A DNA stretch of 64,000 nt, from NCBI RefSeq assembly GCF_036311905.1, contig NZ_JAZDCH010000010.1, positions 62,001 through 126,000 of the forward strand, given 5' to 3'. The DNA is from Brachybacterium sp036311905 (GTDB taxonomy: Bacteria; Actinomycetota; Actinomycetes; Actinomycetales; Dermabacteraceae). This document shows positions 17,255-26,171 of the stretch, in pieces (within the stretch, counting starts at the first letter, position 1; each line of letters begins with the position of its first letter). A program made the position numbers and the translations under genes. The notes beneath the pieces were generated by a model. That model did not search any database. It was given only the letters and a program-made list of their open reading frames with translations, and was not told the origin of the DNA.

Positions 17255-18321
17255 AGCACGTCCCCGCTCGAGGACCAGACCATGCTCTGCACGCCCTCGG
17301 GGGCATCGAATCGAGACTCGGTCCCCGTCAGACGGTTCCAGATCAGCAGCTCGCTCCCGGGATCCATCACGGCGATGCGCGGTCCCGGCCCGGTGGCGAG
17401 GAGCATGAAGAAGGCCGAGGGGGGAACCGGCCCCGGCATCAGCACGCCGTCGGTCTCGACCGCCAGCAGCGCCGGAGGGTCGTCCGTGACGGCGATCAGC
17501 GCCCCGTCCGGCGTGTACCCCAGGGAGAAGACCTTTCCCGGGATTCTCGTCAGCTCGTCCTGGCGCCCGCCTGTCTCCGGGTCCCACAGCTCCGGCGGGT
17601 TGTCCGTCGTGTCCGCGCCGAGCCGGGAGAGTCCGCCGGTCGCGAGGACCGAGCCGTCGGGGGAGTAGCTCACCGCCTGGTTGCTCTCCACCCGGGGGCG
17701 CAGCAGATGCCCGTCGCCGCAGGACTCCGGGTCCATGTCCCACAGGCGCACCGTTCCGTCCGTCCCTGCCGAGGCGAGCTGACCGCCGTCCGGGCGGACG
17801 GCGAGAGACATGAGGTAGGCGGTGCGATCCTCCGGCAACTCGTGCCCGAGGAGCGTCCGCTCGAGCCGACCCTCCAGATCGACCAGCACGATCCGGCGGC
17901 CCTCGCCGATCGCGAGACGGGAGCCGTCCGGATGCCAGGCGATGACCCCTCGGGCCGGCGTGGAGATGCGGCGGATGACCTCCCCGGTCGCCGTATCCCA
18001 GAGGATGACGCCGGCATCCTCGGCGAGGTCGAGGGCGACGCGGTCGAATGACTCGGCGGCGGCGAGCATCGTGCCGTCGGGGGAGAGGGCGAGGGTATCC
18101 CCGAGGAAGCGGCGATGCTCCTCGGCGGGCGGGGGATGGCCGGTGTATCCCTTCGGCTCCGTCCTGAGCTCCTCGTCGGAGATCTCCTCCTCGGGTCCGC
18201 GGCAGGTGCCGGGCGGCTCCGACCCGAGGAGCGGTCGGGCGGCGGTGCACCCTCCGAGCGCGAGCACGCCGGGCAGAGCGGCCGCGCCGGCCAGCCAGCG
18301 ACGTCGCGCGATGTGCGGCAT
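17182..18321 (-). CDS. Lipoprotein with WD40-like beta-propeller
   Basis: 379 residues. Signal with Arg-Arg-Arg n-region and lipobox LALGGC places the mature protein on the outer face of the membrane. The body has repeated blades with LALSPDGTMLAAA, IAWHPDGSRLAIG, LAVRPDGGQLASAGTDGTVRLWD and VSYSPDGSVLATGG, typical of WD40 repeats. The ATG at 18321 has GGAGGAG 8 bases upstream. An in-frame ATG at 18363 lies 7 bases after a TAGCAT -10 box and would give a leaderless, 14-residue-longer product. Ligand unknown; usually a scaffold. Its last 73 bases overlap the DUF222 gene on the other strand. Confidence 0.85.
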   Translation of the reverse strand: MPHIARRRWLAGAAALPGVLALGGCTAARPLLGSEPPGTCRGPEEEISDEELRTEPKGYTGHPPPAEEHRRFLGDTLALSPDGTMLAAAESFDRVALDLAEDAGVILWDTATGEVIRRISTPARGVIAWHPDGSRLAIGEGRRIVLVDLEGRLERTLLGHELPEDRTAYLMSLAVRPDGGQLASAGTDGTVRLWDMDPESCGDGHLLRPRVESNQAVSYSPDGSVLATGGLSRLGADTTDNPPELWDPETGGRQDELTRIPGKVFSLGYTPDGALIAVTDDPPALLAVETDGVLMPGPVPPSAFFMLLATGPGPRIAVMDPGSELLIWNRLTGTESRFDAPEGVQSMVWSSSGDVLYCLTVSEGVLAFDGTDWRTFDLP

Positions 18322-18370
18322 GGACATCTCCTCCGTGGCGGGCGGGGCCGCGCCGATCGACATGACCCCG

Positions 18371-18376
18371 ATGCTA
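18371..18376 (-). promoter_or_regulatory. -10 box TAGCAT of the WD40 lipoprotein gene
   Basis: On the minus strand TAGCAT lies 22 bases downstream of the palindrome at 18399-18416 and 7 bases before an ATG at 18363. Transcription from here would give either a leaderless mRNA or a leader of about 40 bases carrying the GGAGGAG site. Confidence 0.5.
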
Positions 18377-18398
18377 CGAGCGGCCGACGACGCGGGCC

Positions 18399-18416
18399 AT
18401 GGGGAGCTCTCCCCAG
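18399..18416. promoter_or_regulatory. Palindrome TGGGGAG-CT-CTCCCCA, candidate operator
   Basis: 16-base core TGGGGAG-N2-CTCCCCA between hemL and the WD40 lipoprotein gene. It sits at the -35 position of the TAGCAT box. The same core with TT at its centre occurs at 60502-60519, again 23 bases before a -10 box. Repeated sequence plus repeated spacing suggests one DNA-binding regulator for both. Confidence 0.6.
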
Positions 18417-18433
18417 GGGGGGCGCCAGGCAGG

Positions 18434-19741
18434 TCAGCCCCGCGCTGCCGCCTGCGCGGCCGCCGGCAGCACCGCGCCGATCCGGTCAAGGATCCGCTCG
18501 TCGTGCGCGGTCGAGACGAACCAGGCCTCGAACGCCGACGGCGGCAGATACACCCCGCCCTCCAGCATCGCGTGGAAGAAGCGGGTGAAGGCGGCGGTGT
18601 CCTGCGCCTTCGCGTCCTCATAGGTGCGCACCGGTTCGTCCCGGAAGAACACCGAGAAGAGCGTCCCCGCCGTCTGTATCACGTGCGGCACCCCGGCGGC
18701 GGTGAAGGCCTCGGCGACCATCTGCTGCAGCGCGAGGGAGGCTCGGCCCAGCGTCCGGTACGCCTCCTCGTCGAGGCCCGCGAAGGTCGCGAGACCCGCC
18801 GCGGTCGCGAGCGGGTTCCCGGAGAGCGTGCCCGCCTGGTACACCGGCCCCGCCGGGGCGAGCAGGTCCATCAGGTCCGCGCGTCCGCCGAAGGCGCCGA
18901 CCGGCAGGCCCCCGCCGATCACCTTCCCGAAGGTCAGGAGATCCGGCGCCCAGCCGTCGCCGTCGATCCCAAAGTAGCCCTCGCGGCTCGCCCGGAAGCC
19001 GGTGAGCACCTCGTCGCTGATCAGCAGCGCCCCCGCGGCGTGCGCGGTCTCGGCGAGGAAGCGGTTGAAGCCGATCCCGTCCTCGTCCAGAGGCGGCACC
19101 ACGCCCATGTTCGCAGGCGCCGCCTCCGTGATGACCGCTGCGATCTCCCCGCCCCGCCCGGCGAACAGGGCCTGCACCGCCGCGCGGTCCCCGTAGGGCA
19201 GCACCACGGTGTCGCGCGCGGTCGCGGCGGTGACGCCGGCCGAGCCGGGCATCGCGAAGGTCGCGACCCCGCTGCCCGCCTCGGCGAGCAGGGCGTCGAC
19301 GTGCCCGTGATAGCAGCCCGCGAACTTCACCACCACGTCGCGGTCGGTCGCGGCGCGGGCCACCCGCAGCGCGCTCATCGTCGCCTCGGTGCCGGAGTTG
19401 ACCAGGCGCAGCCGCTCCACCGGCGCGATCCGGGCCACCACCTCCTCCGCGAGCGAGACCTCGCCCGGCTGCGGGGCGCCGAAGGACAGGCCGCGTCCGG
19501 CCGCCTCGCGCACCGCCTCGACGACCCCCTCGTGGGCGTGGCCGAGGATCATCGGCCCCCACGAGCCGACGAGGTCCACGTACTCGGTGCCGTCGGCGTC
19601 GGTGAGCAGGGCGCCCTTCGCGCTGGTCAGGAACGGGGGCGTGCCGCCCACCGAGCCGAAGGCGCGCACGGGCGAGTTCACGCCCGAGGGGATCACGCGG
19701 CGGGCACGGGCGAACAGCTCCTCGGAGAGGGCGGTGGTCAT
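18434..19741 (-). CDS. hemL: Glutamate-1-semialdehyde 2,1-aminomutase
   Basis: 435 residues, PLP-dependent fold-type I. It converts glutamate-1-semialdehyde from HemA to 5-aminolevulinate, the second step of the C5 heme route. Motifs: IPSGVNSPVRAFGSVGG at the N-terminus, VNSGTEATMSALR, and the PLP lysine in LLTFGKVIGGGLPVGAFGG. Full length for the family. GGGAGATC ribosome site before the ATG. Last gene of the hem operon, 61 bases after hemB. Confidence 0.97.
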   Translation of the reverse strand: MTTALSEELFARARRVIPSGVNSPVRAFGSVGGTPPFLTSAKGALLTDADGTEYVDLVGSWGPMILGHAHEGVVEAVREAAGRGLSFGAPQPGEVSLAEEVVARIAPVERLRLVNSGTEATMSALRVARAATDRDVVVKFAGCYHGHVDALLAEAGSGVATFAMPGSAGVTAATARDTVVLPYGDRAAVQALFAGRGGEIAAVITEAAPANMGVVPPLDEDGIGFNRFLAETAHAAGALLISDEVLTGFRASREGYFGIDGDGWAPDLLTFGKVIGGGLPVGAFGGRADLMDLLAPAGPVYQAGTLSGNPLATAAGLATFAGLDEEAYRTLGRASLALQQMVAEAFTAAGVPHVIQTAGTLFSVFFRDEPVRTYEDAKAQDTAAFTRFFHAMLEGGVYLPPSAFEAWFVSTAHDERILDRIGAVLPAAAQAAARG

Positions 19742-19802
19742 GAGGGATCTCCCGGGGTCGTGGAGGGTCGGATCAGGGTCAGGTCGCCGCGACGAGCCGG
19801 GC

Positions 19803-20831
19803 TCAGTGGAACTCGCGCAGGTGCGGGGGCAGGCCGTCCGCGAACCAGCCCGCGACCTCGCTCGCGTAGTAGGTGAGCACGGTCGAGGCGCCCGCGCGGC
19901 GGAAGGCCAAGAGCGACTCGAGGACGGTCCGGTCGCGGTCCACCCAGCCGTTCGCGCTCGCGGCCTCGATCATCGCGTACTCGCCGGAGACCTGGTAGGC
20001 GCCCACCGGCACGGGCGAGGCGGCGGCGACGTCCCGCAGCACGTCGAGATAGGGCAGACCGGGCTTGACCATCACCAGGTCCGCGCCCTCGGCGACGTCG
20101 AGCTCCAGCTCGCGCAGCGCCTCGCGGCCGTTCGCGGGGTCCTGCTGATAGGTACGGCGGTCACCGGTGAGGGAGGAGTCCACCGCCTCTCGGAAGGGGC
20201 CGTAGAAGGCGGAGGCGTACTTCGCGGTGTAGGCGTAGAGCGCCACGTCGAGATGCCCGGCGGCGTCGAGGGCGTCGCGCACGGCGGCGATCTGGCCGTC
20301 CATCATCCCGGAGGGGCCCAGCAGGTGCGCGCCGGCCTCCGCCTGGGCCAGGGCCATCGCGCGGTACCGCTCGAGGGTCGCGTCGTTGTCGACCCGCCCG
20401 TCGTCGTCGAGCACCCCGCAGTGGCCGTGGTCGGTGAACTCGTCGAGGCACAGGTCCGCCATGATCACGGTCGAGTCGCCGAGCTCGGCCCGCAGCCGGG
20501 AAAGGCCCACGTTGAGGATCCCCTCGGGGTCGGTCGCGCCCGAGCCCACGGCGTCCTTCCGTGCGGGCACGCCGAAGAGCATCAGCCCGCCGACGCCGCG
20601 CTCGACCGCCTCGACGCCGGCGCGCACGAGCGAGTCCAGCGAGTGCTGCTGCACGCCGGGCATGGAGGAGATCGCGACCGGCTCGGTCGCGCCCTCGCGC
20701 ACGAACATCGGCAGCACCAGGTCGGCGGGGCGCAGCGTGGTCTCCCGCACGAGGGAGCGCATTGCCGCGCTGGTGCGGAGCCGACGGGGTCGGTCCACGG
20801 GCAGCGGGCCGGGGGCGACGAGGTGGGTCAT
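19803..20831 (-). CDS. hemB: Delta-aminolevulinic acid dehydratase (porphobilinogen synthase)
   Basis: 342 residues. Condenses two 5-aminolevulinates to porphobilinogen. Active-site lysines lie in YTAKYASAFYGPFREAV and ADLVMVKPGLPYLDV; the metal-binding region is DLCLDEFTDHGHCGVL. The N-terminal RLRTSAAMRSLVRET is usual for the family. ATG at 20831 overlaps the hemD stop as ATGA; a longer upstream reading in this frame is shadow of hemD. Confidence 0.97.
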   Translation of the reverse strand: MTHLVAPGPLPVDRPRRLRTSAAMRSLVRETTLRPADLVLPMFVREGATEPVAISSMPGVQQHSLDSLVRAGVEAVERGVGGLMLFGVPARKDAVGSGATDPEGILNVGLSRLRAELGDSTVIMADLCLDEFTDHGHCGVLDDDGRVDNDATLERYRAMALAQAEAGAHLLGPSGMMDGQIAAVRDALDAAGHLDVALYAYTAKYASAFYGPFREAVDSSLTGDRRTYQQDPANGREALRELELDVAEGADLVMVKPGLPYLDVLRDVAAASPVPVGAYQVSGEYAMIEAASANGWVDRDRTVLESLLAFRRAGASTVLTYYASEVAGWFADGLPPHLREFH

Positions 20832-21628
20832 CGGGTCTCCTTCGAACGAGGGTGGGTGGGGTGGTCGGGGCGCGGGGAGACGGCCTCGCGGACCGCGAGG
20901 ACGAGCGCCTCGTCGGACGGGGTGCGGGCCTGCCGCGCGGGGACGAGGCCCGACGCGCGCACGGCCTCGGTGGTCGGGTCCCCGATGGTGACCACCGCGG
21001 TCGTGGGGTGCACGCCGATCCCGGCGGCGCGCCGGGCGATCATCGGACTGGTCAGCACGATCGCCGCGTAGCGGCCCACGGGCAGGCCCCGGGCGACCGA
21101 CGGGGGCGGGTCGACGTGCTCGGGCCGGTAGGCCTCGACCTCCACCACCGTGTAGCCGGCCTCGCGCAGGCCGTCCGGGACCGTGCGGGAGGCGGCGGCG
21201 GAGGCCGGGAACAGCACCCGGTCGCCGGGGGCCGCCGGCGGCATCGTGGCGGCGAGGGCCGCGCCGGAGCCGTCGGCCACGGAGGTGGGGGGGATCCCCG
21301 CGGACCGGAGCGCCGCGGCGGTCCCTTCGCCGACGGCGACGACGGCAGTCCCGGACTCGACCCGGATGCCCGCCAGGCGCTCGGCGGCGGTGCGGGAGGT
21401 GACCACCAGATGGGTGAACCCGCCCGCGGCCAGCTGGACCAGGGCGGCCCGCAGCTGCTCGCCGTCGCTGGGGACGAGGCGGGTCAACGGCGCGTGCTCG
21501 ACCGCGAACCCCTCCGCCTCGAGCAGGGCGGCGAGACGTTCGCCCCGTCCGGCGGGCCGCGTGACCAGCACGGGTCGCGCGGTCGGGGCCGGCGCGGCCG
21601 GCGAGGCGGGCGTCCCGGGAGAGCGCAT
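20828..21628 (-). CDS. hemD: Uroporphyrinogen-III synthase
   Basis: 266 residues, two-domain HemD fold with low sequence conservation. It closes hydroxymethylbilane, the HemC product, to uroporphyrinogen III. Typical features are PVLVTRPAGRGERLAALLEAEG at the start, LVVTSRTAAERL, and IVLTSPMIARR with VTIGDPTTEAVRASG in the second half. Start ATG shares its A with the hemC stop (TGATG), and the stop overlaps hemB. Identity rests strongly on operon position between hemC and hemB. A second HemD-like gene lies at 29345-30094. Confidence 0.92.
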   Translation of the reverse strand: MRSPGTPASPAAPAPTARPVLVTRPAGRGERLAALLEAEGFAVEHAPLTRLVPSDGEQLRAALVQLAAGGFTHLVVTSRTAAERLAGIRVESGTAVVAVGEGTAAALRSAGIPPTSVADGSGAALAATMPPAAPGDRVLFPASAAASRTVPDGLREAGYTVVEVEAYRPEHVDPPPSVARGLPVGRYAAIVLTSPMIARRAAGIGVHPTTAVVTIGDPTTEAVRASGLVPARQARTPSDEALVLAVREAVSPRPDHPTHPRSKETR

Positions 21629-22662
21629 CAGGCGCGGGCCTCCGCGAGGATCTCGCCCGCGCCGCGCGAGAGCAGGTCCGCGGCGAGCTTCTCGCCGAGC
21701 GCCACCGGGACCGAGCCCGGCCCGGAGAGCGCATCGGCGGCGAGGTCCACGTCGATCCGGGCCTCGCCCTCGACGACCCGCGACCCGTCGGGACGGATCG
21801 CGAGGGCGCGCAGGCGCAGGACCTGCACGGCGGCGTCGATCGCGCCGGAGGTCTCGGCCTCGGCCGGAGCGGTACCGGCGGGCACGGGCTCGAGCTCGGC
21901 GAACGCGGCGACCGGGGCGGAGCAGCCCGCCTCGAGCGCCCGCAGCAGGGACCGCTCGGCCGTGACCGCGGCGCGGGTGGCCGGGTCGTCGATCGCCGTG
22001 AGCCGCGCGGCGAACCAGGGCGCCTGCGCGAGCGCGGCGGTGGTCGCCTCCACGGCGAGGGCGCCCTGGGCGGGCGCGGGCAGCATGACCTCGACGGGCA
22101 GGAGCTCGCTGATCGCGGCCTCGCGGCCCACCCGGAGCAGGCCCGCGGCGGCGAGCACGACGGCGTCGAGGTCCGCGTCCTCGCCGAGGGCCCGGTTCAG
22201 GCGCGTCTCGACGTTGCCGCGGATCCCCACGACCTGGAGATCGGGGCGGGCCCGCAGCAGCTGCGCACCGCGACGCGGCGACCCCGTGCCCACGCGCGCC
22301 CCGGCCGGGAGCTGCGCGAGGGCGAGCCCGTCGCGGGCGCACAGCGCATCGCGAGGATCCTCCCGCACCGGGGTGCAGGCCAGCGTGATCTCGTCCAGCG
22401 GGGCGGTGGGGAGGTCCTTCCAGGAATGGACGACCACGTCGACCGCACCGTCCAGCAGCGCCTGACGCACTGCGGTGACGAACACGCCGGTCCCGCCGAT
22501 CTGCGCGAGCGGGCTGGTGCGGTCCCGGTCGCCCTGGGTGCTCACGTGCACCAGCTCGACCTCGCGCCCGGTGCCGGCCGTGAGCGCCGCGCCGACGTGC
22601 CCGGACTGGGTCAGCGCCAGTTCGGAGGCACGGGTGCCGATCCGCAGCGGGGCGGCGGTCAT
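21628..22662 (-). CDS. hemC: Porphobilinogen deaminase (hydroxymethylbilane synthase)
   Basis: 344 residues. Polymerises four porphobilinogens on a dipyrromethane cofactor. Motifs: LRIGTRASELALTQSGHV at the start, VVVHSWKDLPT (catalytic Asp region), GTGSPRRGAQLL and the cofactor cysteine in ALEAGCSAPVAAFAE. ATG at 22662 overlaps the ferrochelatase stop (ATGA), and its own stop overlaps hemD. Full length. Confidence 0.97.
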   Translation of the reverse strand: MTAAPLRIGTRASELALTQSGHVGAALTAGTGREVELVHVSTQGDRDRTSPLAQIGGTGVFVTAVRQALLDGAVDVVVHSWKDLPTAPLDEITLACTPVREDPRDALCARDGLALAQLPAGARVGTGSPRRGAQLLRARPDLQVVGIRGNVETRLNRALGEDADLDAVVLAAAGLLRVGREAAISELLPVEVMLPAPAQGALAVEATTAALAQAPWFAARLTAIDDPATRAAVTAERSLLRALEAGCSAPVAAFAELEPVPAGTAPAEAETSGAIDAAVQVLRLRALAIRPDGSRVVEGEARIDVDLAADALSGPGSVPVALGEKLAADLLSRGAGEILAEARA

Positions 22663-23927
22663 GAGAGCGATCCGGCGCCCGCCGTGCCGACGCCCGCGGC
22701 GGCGGCGTCTGCGGCGGCGAGACGCTCCGCCCGCGCCCGCTCGACGTCCGCCGCGGAGTCCACCGCGCTCGTGGTGGGCCGGCACATCCGTCCTGCGCAG
22801 CAGTTCGCCCCGCACACGTCCGGGGTGCCCCCGAAGTCGGTGACCACCCGGCGCGGGAAGGACGCGTCCAGCCGCTCCTGGACGAGATCCGCGAGGGCGG
22901 CGATGAAGCGGGGATCCTCGCCGGAGGTCGCGACGCGCCGGAAGGCCAGTCCCTTCTCCGCGGCGGTCTCCTTCGCCTCCGTGTCCAGGTCCCACACGAC
23001 CTCGACATGGTCGGTGACGAAGCCGATGGGGACGACGACGACGGCGTCCGCGGCGTCCTCCTCGGCGAGCTGCGCGATGACGTCGTTCACGTCCGGCTCG
23101 AGCCACGGGATGTGCGGTGCCCCGGAGCGGGACTGGTAGACGAGCTGCCAGTCCGGGAGCTCGGGAGCGTCGTCGTGCAGCTGGTCCATCACCCACCGGC
23201 AGGCGGCGAGGTGCTGCTCGACGTACCAGCCGCCGGAGCCCTCGACCCGCGTCTCCTCCGGACCGGAGGCCTCGGCCATCGAGGTCGGCACGGAGTGGGT
23301 GGAGAACAGCACCGCGATCCGCTCGCTGTCGTGCCCCTCGGCGGCGAGGCTCGCCAGGGCGGCGCCGAGGCCGTCGACCACCGGGGCGAGGAAGCCGGGA
23401 TGGTTGAAGTAGACGCGGACCTTGTCGATGGTGACCTCGCCGGCCAGACCGGTCTCCTCGAGCACCATGCCGAAGTCCTCCCGGTACTGCCGGCACGAGG
23501 AGTACGAGGAGTACGCGCTGGTGACGAGGCCGAGAGCATGGCGGTGGCCGTCGGCGTGCAGGGCGCGCACGGCCTCGGCGTTGTAGGGCGCCCAGTTGCG
23601 GTTGCCGAAGTAGATCGGCAGGTCCACGCCGCGGCGCGCCAGCTCCGCCTCGAGCGCGGCGATCATCGCCTCGTTCTGCGCGGTGATCGGGCTGCGTCCG
23701 CCGAGCGCGCGGTAGTGGCCCGCGACCTCCTCCAGACGCTCGTCAGGGATCCCGCGTCCGCGCGTGACGTTGCGCAGGAAGGGGATGACGTCCTCCTGCC
23801 CGTCGGGGCCGCCGAAGGAGGAGAACAGGATCGCGTCGAAGGGGCGGGCCTCGCCGCGTCGCGCATGGGTGGGGGAGTCGGGGGCCGCGGCGCGGGGCGC
23901 GGGCATCGGCGCGGTGGTGTCGGTCAT
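22659..23927 (-). CDS. cpfC: Coproporphyrin III ferrochelatase (CpfC)
   Basis: 422 residues. In Gram-positive bacteria this HemH homologue inserts iron into coproporphyrin III. Motifs: SSFGGPDGQEDVIPFLRNV at the start, the metal-handling histidine region LFSTHSVPT, and PIGFVTDHVEVVWDLD. The C-terminus has a Cys cluster (DVCGANCCAGRMC) that fits the [2Fe-2S] centre known in actinobacterial enzymes, followed by an Ala-rich tail. Together with chdC next door this marks the coproporphyrin-dependent pathway. The start at 23927 gives a poorly conserved N-terminal stretch of about 28 residues that may begin later. Confidence 0.95.
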   Translation of the reverse strand: MTDTTAPMPAPRAAAPDSPTHARRGEARPFDAILFSSFGGPDGQEDVIPFLRNVTRGRGIPDERLEEVAGHYRALGGRSPITAQNEAMIAALEAELARRGVDLPIYFGNRNWAPYNAEAVRALHADGHRHALGLVTSAYSSYSSCRQYREDFGMVLEETGLAGEVTIDKVRVYFNHPGFLAPVVDGLGAALASLAAEGHDSERIAVLFSTHSVPTSMAEASGPEETRVEGSGGWYVEQHLAACRWVMDQLHDDAPELPDWQLVYQSRSGAPHIPWLEPDVNDVIAQLAEEDAADAVVVVPIGFVTDHVEVVWDLDTEAKETAAEKGLAFRRVATSGEDPRFIAALADLVQERLDASFPRRVVTDFGGTPDVCGANCCAGRMCRPTTSAVDSAADVERARAERLAAADAAAAGVGTAGAGSLS

Positions 23928-23982
23928 GGTGATGTCCTCGTGGAGGGGGTCGGGCTCAGTGGTCGGTCTCGGGCGGGCGGGA

Positions 23983-24756
23983 TCAGATCAGCAGCGCGGC
24001 GACGTCCTCGAGGGCGTCGAGGCGGCGGCCGGTGTGGAAGGGGAGCTCCTCGCGCACGTGCAGACGCGCATCGGAGTAGCGCAGGTGGCGCATCATGTCC
24101 ACCAGATCATGCAGGTCGTCGGCCTCGAAGGACAGCAGCCACTCGTAGTCGCCGAGCGCGAAGGCCGCGACCGTGTTGGCGTTGACCTGCGGGAAGTCGC
24201 GGCCGAGGAGGCCGTGCTCGCGCAGCATGCGGTTGCGCTCGTCCTGCTCGAGCAGGTACCAGTCGTAGGAGCGCACGAAGGGGTAGACCGTGATCCACTG
24301 CTTCCGCTCGAAGCCCGGGACCATGAACGAGGGGACGTGGCCGCGGGAGAACTCCGCCATCCGGTGCACGCCCGCGGCCGCCCACTCGCGGTGCAGCCAG
24401 GAGCCGACCAGGGAGCGCTCGAGCTCGCGCAGCGCGGCCTGCAGGGTCTCGGGACGGTCCGCGGCGAGCCACAGCATCAGGTCGTCCTCGGCGCGGAAGC
24501 CGGAGACGTCGTACCAGCCGAGGATCTCGAGCGAGCCGTCCTCCGCGCTCGCCTCCATGAGGGACACGGTCTCGGCGAGGGCCGCGGTCGCCTCGGCGGC
24601 GCTGATCTCGCCCTCGTCGCCGAGACCCGCGAGGCGGCGGAACACGGTGTAGCTCGTGTACCGGGTGGTCTGCGCGATCTGCTCGGGATCCGCGGCGTCC
24701 GACGCCGCCGTGGCGGTGTCGGGTGCGGCGGGGGCGGTGGGCTGGGTCTCGGTCAT
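23983..24756 (-). CDS. chdC: Coproheme decarboxylase (ChdC/HemQ)
   Basis: 257 residues, chlorite-dismutase superfamily. Turns coproheme into heme b with hydrogen peroxide, the last step of the Gram-positive route. Evidence: YTSYTVFRRL, WYDVSGFRAEDDLMLWL, PFVRSYDWYLL and RDFPQVNANTVAAFALGDYEW, in the usual order, and operon context. An N-terminal Ala/Thr-rich stretch of about 25 residues is probably disordered. ATG at 24756 overlaps the cgoX stop (ATGA). A 55-base gap separates it from cpfC. Confidence 0.96.
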   Translation of the reverse strand: MTETQPTAPAAPDTATAASDAADPEQIAQTTRYTSYTVFRRLAGLGDEGEISAAEATAALAETVSLMEASAEDGSLEILGWYDVSGFRAEDDLMLWLAADRPETLQAALRELERSLVGSWLHREWAAAGVHRMAEFSRGHVPSFMVPGFERKQWITVYPFVRSYDWYLLEQDERNRMLREHGLLGRDFPQVNANTVAAFALGDYEWLLSFEADDLHDLVDMMRHLRYSDARLHVREELPFHTGRRLDALEDVAALLI

Positions 24757-26171
24757 GCGGGGGTCCCTTCTGCGGTGGGGTGCGAGCCATGGTGGTGCTC
24801 GGCGCGGACGATCGCGTCGATGCCGGTGCCGGCCCGCCAGGAGCCGGTCAGGTGCAGGGTCGGCTCCTCGGCGAGGAGCGCCGTGAGGTGGTCGAGGGCG
24901 GCGCGGTGGCCGGGCAGGGCCTGGCTCATGGCGCGGTCCCAGTCGATCACGACCGCGCCGAGGAGCTGCTCCCGGGTGAGCTCCGTCCCGAGGATGCGGG
25001 AGGCGTCGGCGAGGGCGAGCCCCTCGATCCCCTCGCGCTCGGGCAACGGCTCGCCGGGCCGCCCGTAGGAGAGCCGCACCAGGTGCGGGGAGGCGGCGTC
25101 CGGGAAGGCGGCGCGCACCTGCTCGCCGACGTGTTCCCACTTGGCGCTCGCGTGGGTCAGCGCCTTCGCGCGGATCCCCGGGGTGCCGGGGGCGACGAGC
25201 GCCCCGGTGCCCGAGGGGAAGGCGTCCAGCGCCTCCGCGTCGAGCGCGAGCGCGACGAGCCGCACGGCGGCCGACGGGGCCTGCGGGATCGCGGCGGCGA
25301 TCTCCGGCGCCGCCTCGGCGAGGAGGGCGCGGGTCATGTCCGGCGGGCCGGCGAGCACCAGCTCCGACGCCTCGAGGGTCTCTCCGCTCGCGGTGCGCGC
25401 CCACCAGGTGTCCCCGGTGCGGCCGGCCTCGACGACCTCGACCCCCGTGCGCAGCAGGCCGCCGCGGGCGAGGAGGTCCGCGCGCAGCGCCGCGGGGAGG
25501 GCCGCCATGGTCGGGGCGAGGGAGCGCACCCGGGTGCCCGCGCTCGCCGTGCCGGCGCCGCGGATCTCCCGCACCGCCCGGACGAGGGAGCCGTGGCGCG
25601 CGAGGCCGGCGACGAGGGCGGGGGAGGCGGCCGCGAGCTCGAGGGTCGCGGGATCCGCGGAGTGCACCCCGCCGACGATCGGGGCGACCAGCCGCTCGAG
25701 CACCCGTCGGCCGAGCCGCCGGGAGACGGTCTCGGCGACCGTCGCCCCGGGACGCGCCCCGATCCGTGCCGGCAGCAGCGGCTCGAGCGCCGCGCGCAGG
25801 GCGCCGGCCGTGCCGAGGACCGCGCGGACGTCGGCGGCGAGGGGCCGGCCGGGGATGCCGAGCAGGCCTCCACCGGGCGCCCGGTGCACGCCCGCCGCGG
25901 AGACCAGCCGCGAGCCGAGTCCCTCGCGCGGGGAGACGGCTGCGCCGTCGATCCCGAGCTCGGCGAGCAGCGCGTCGACCGCCCCGCGGCCGATCGAGAA
26001 CGCCTCGGCGCCCGCGTTCAGGGCGAGCGGACCGAGATGCGTCTCCGCGATCGCGCCGCCGACCACGGGGGCCGCCTCGAGCAGCACCACGCGTCGGCCG
26101 GCGCGGGCATGCTCGCGCGCGGCGAGCAGGCCTGCGAGCCCGCCGCCGACCACGAGGACCGAGGAGCTCAT
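24753..26171 (-). CDS. cgoX: Coproporphyrinogen III oxidase, HemY/CgoX type
   Basis: 472 residues, FAD-dependent amine-oxidase-like fold. Oxidises coproporphyrinogen III to coproporphyrin III. The N-terminal dinucleotide site VLVVGGGLAGLLAAREHARAG with the later acidic residue in LLEAAPVVGG, and the C-terminal TGSWRAGTGIDAIV FAD contact, are clear. ATG at 26171 overlaps the hemE stop. It was historically called protoporphyrinogen oxidase (hemY); with chdC beside it the coproporphyrin role is the likely one. Confidence 0.94.
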   Translation of the reverse strand: MSSSVLVVGGGLAGLLAAREHARAGRRVVLLEAAPVVGGAIAETHLGPLALNAGAEAFSIGRGAVDALLAELGIDGAAVSPREGLGSRLVSAAGVHRAPGGGLLGIPGRPLAADVRAVLGTAGALRAALEPLLPARIGARPGATVAETVSRRLGRRVLERLVAPIVGGVHSADPATLELAAASPALVAGLARHGSLVRAVREIRGAGTASAGTRVRSLAPTMAALPAALRADLLARGGLLRTGVEVVEAGRTGDTWWARTASGETLEASELVLAGPPDMTRALLAEAAPEIAAAIPQAPSAAVRLVALALDAEALDAFPSGTGALVAPGTPGIRAKALTHASAKWEHVGEQVRAAFPDAASPHLVRLSYGRPGEPLPEREGIEGLALADASRILGTELTREQLLGAVVIDWDRAMSQALPGHRAALDHLTALLAEEPTLHLTGSWRAGTGIDAIVRAEHHHGSHPTAEGTPA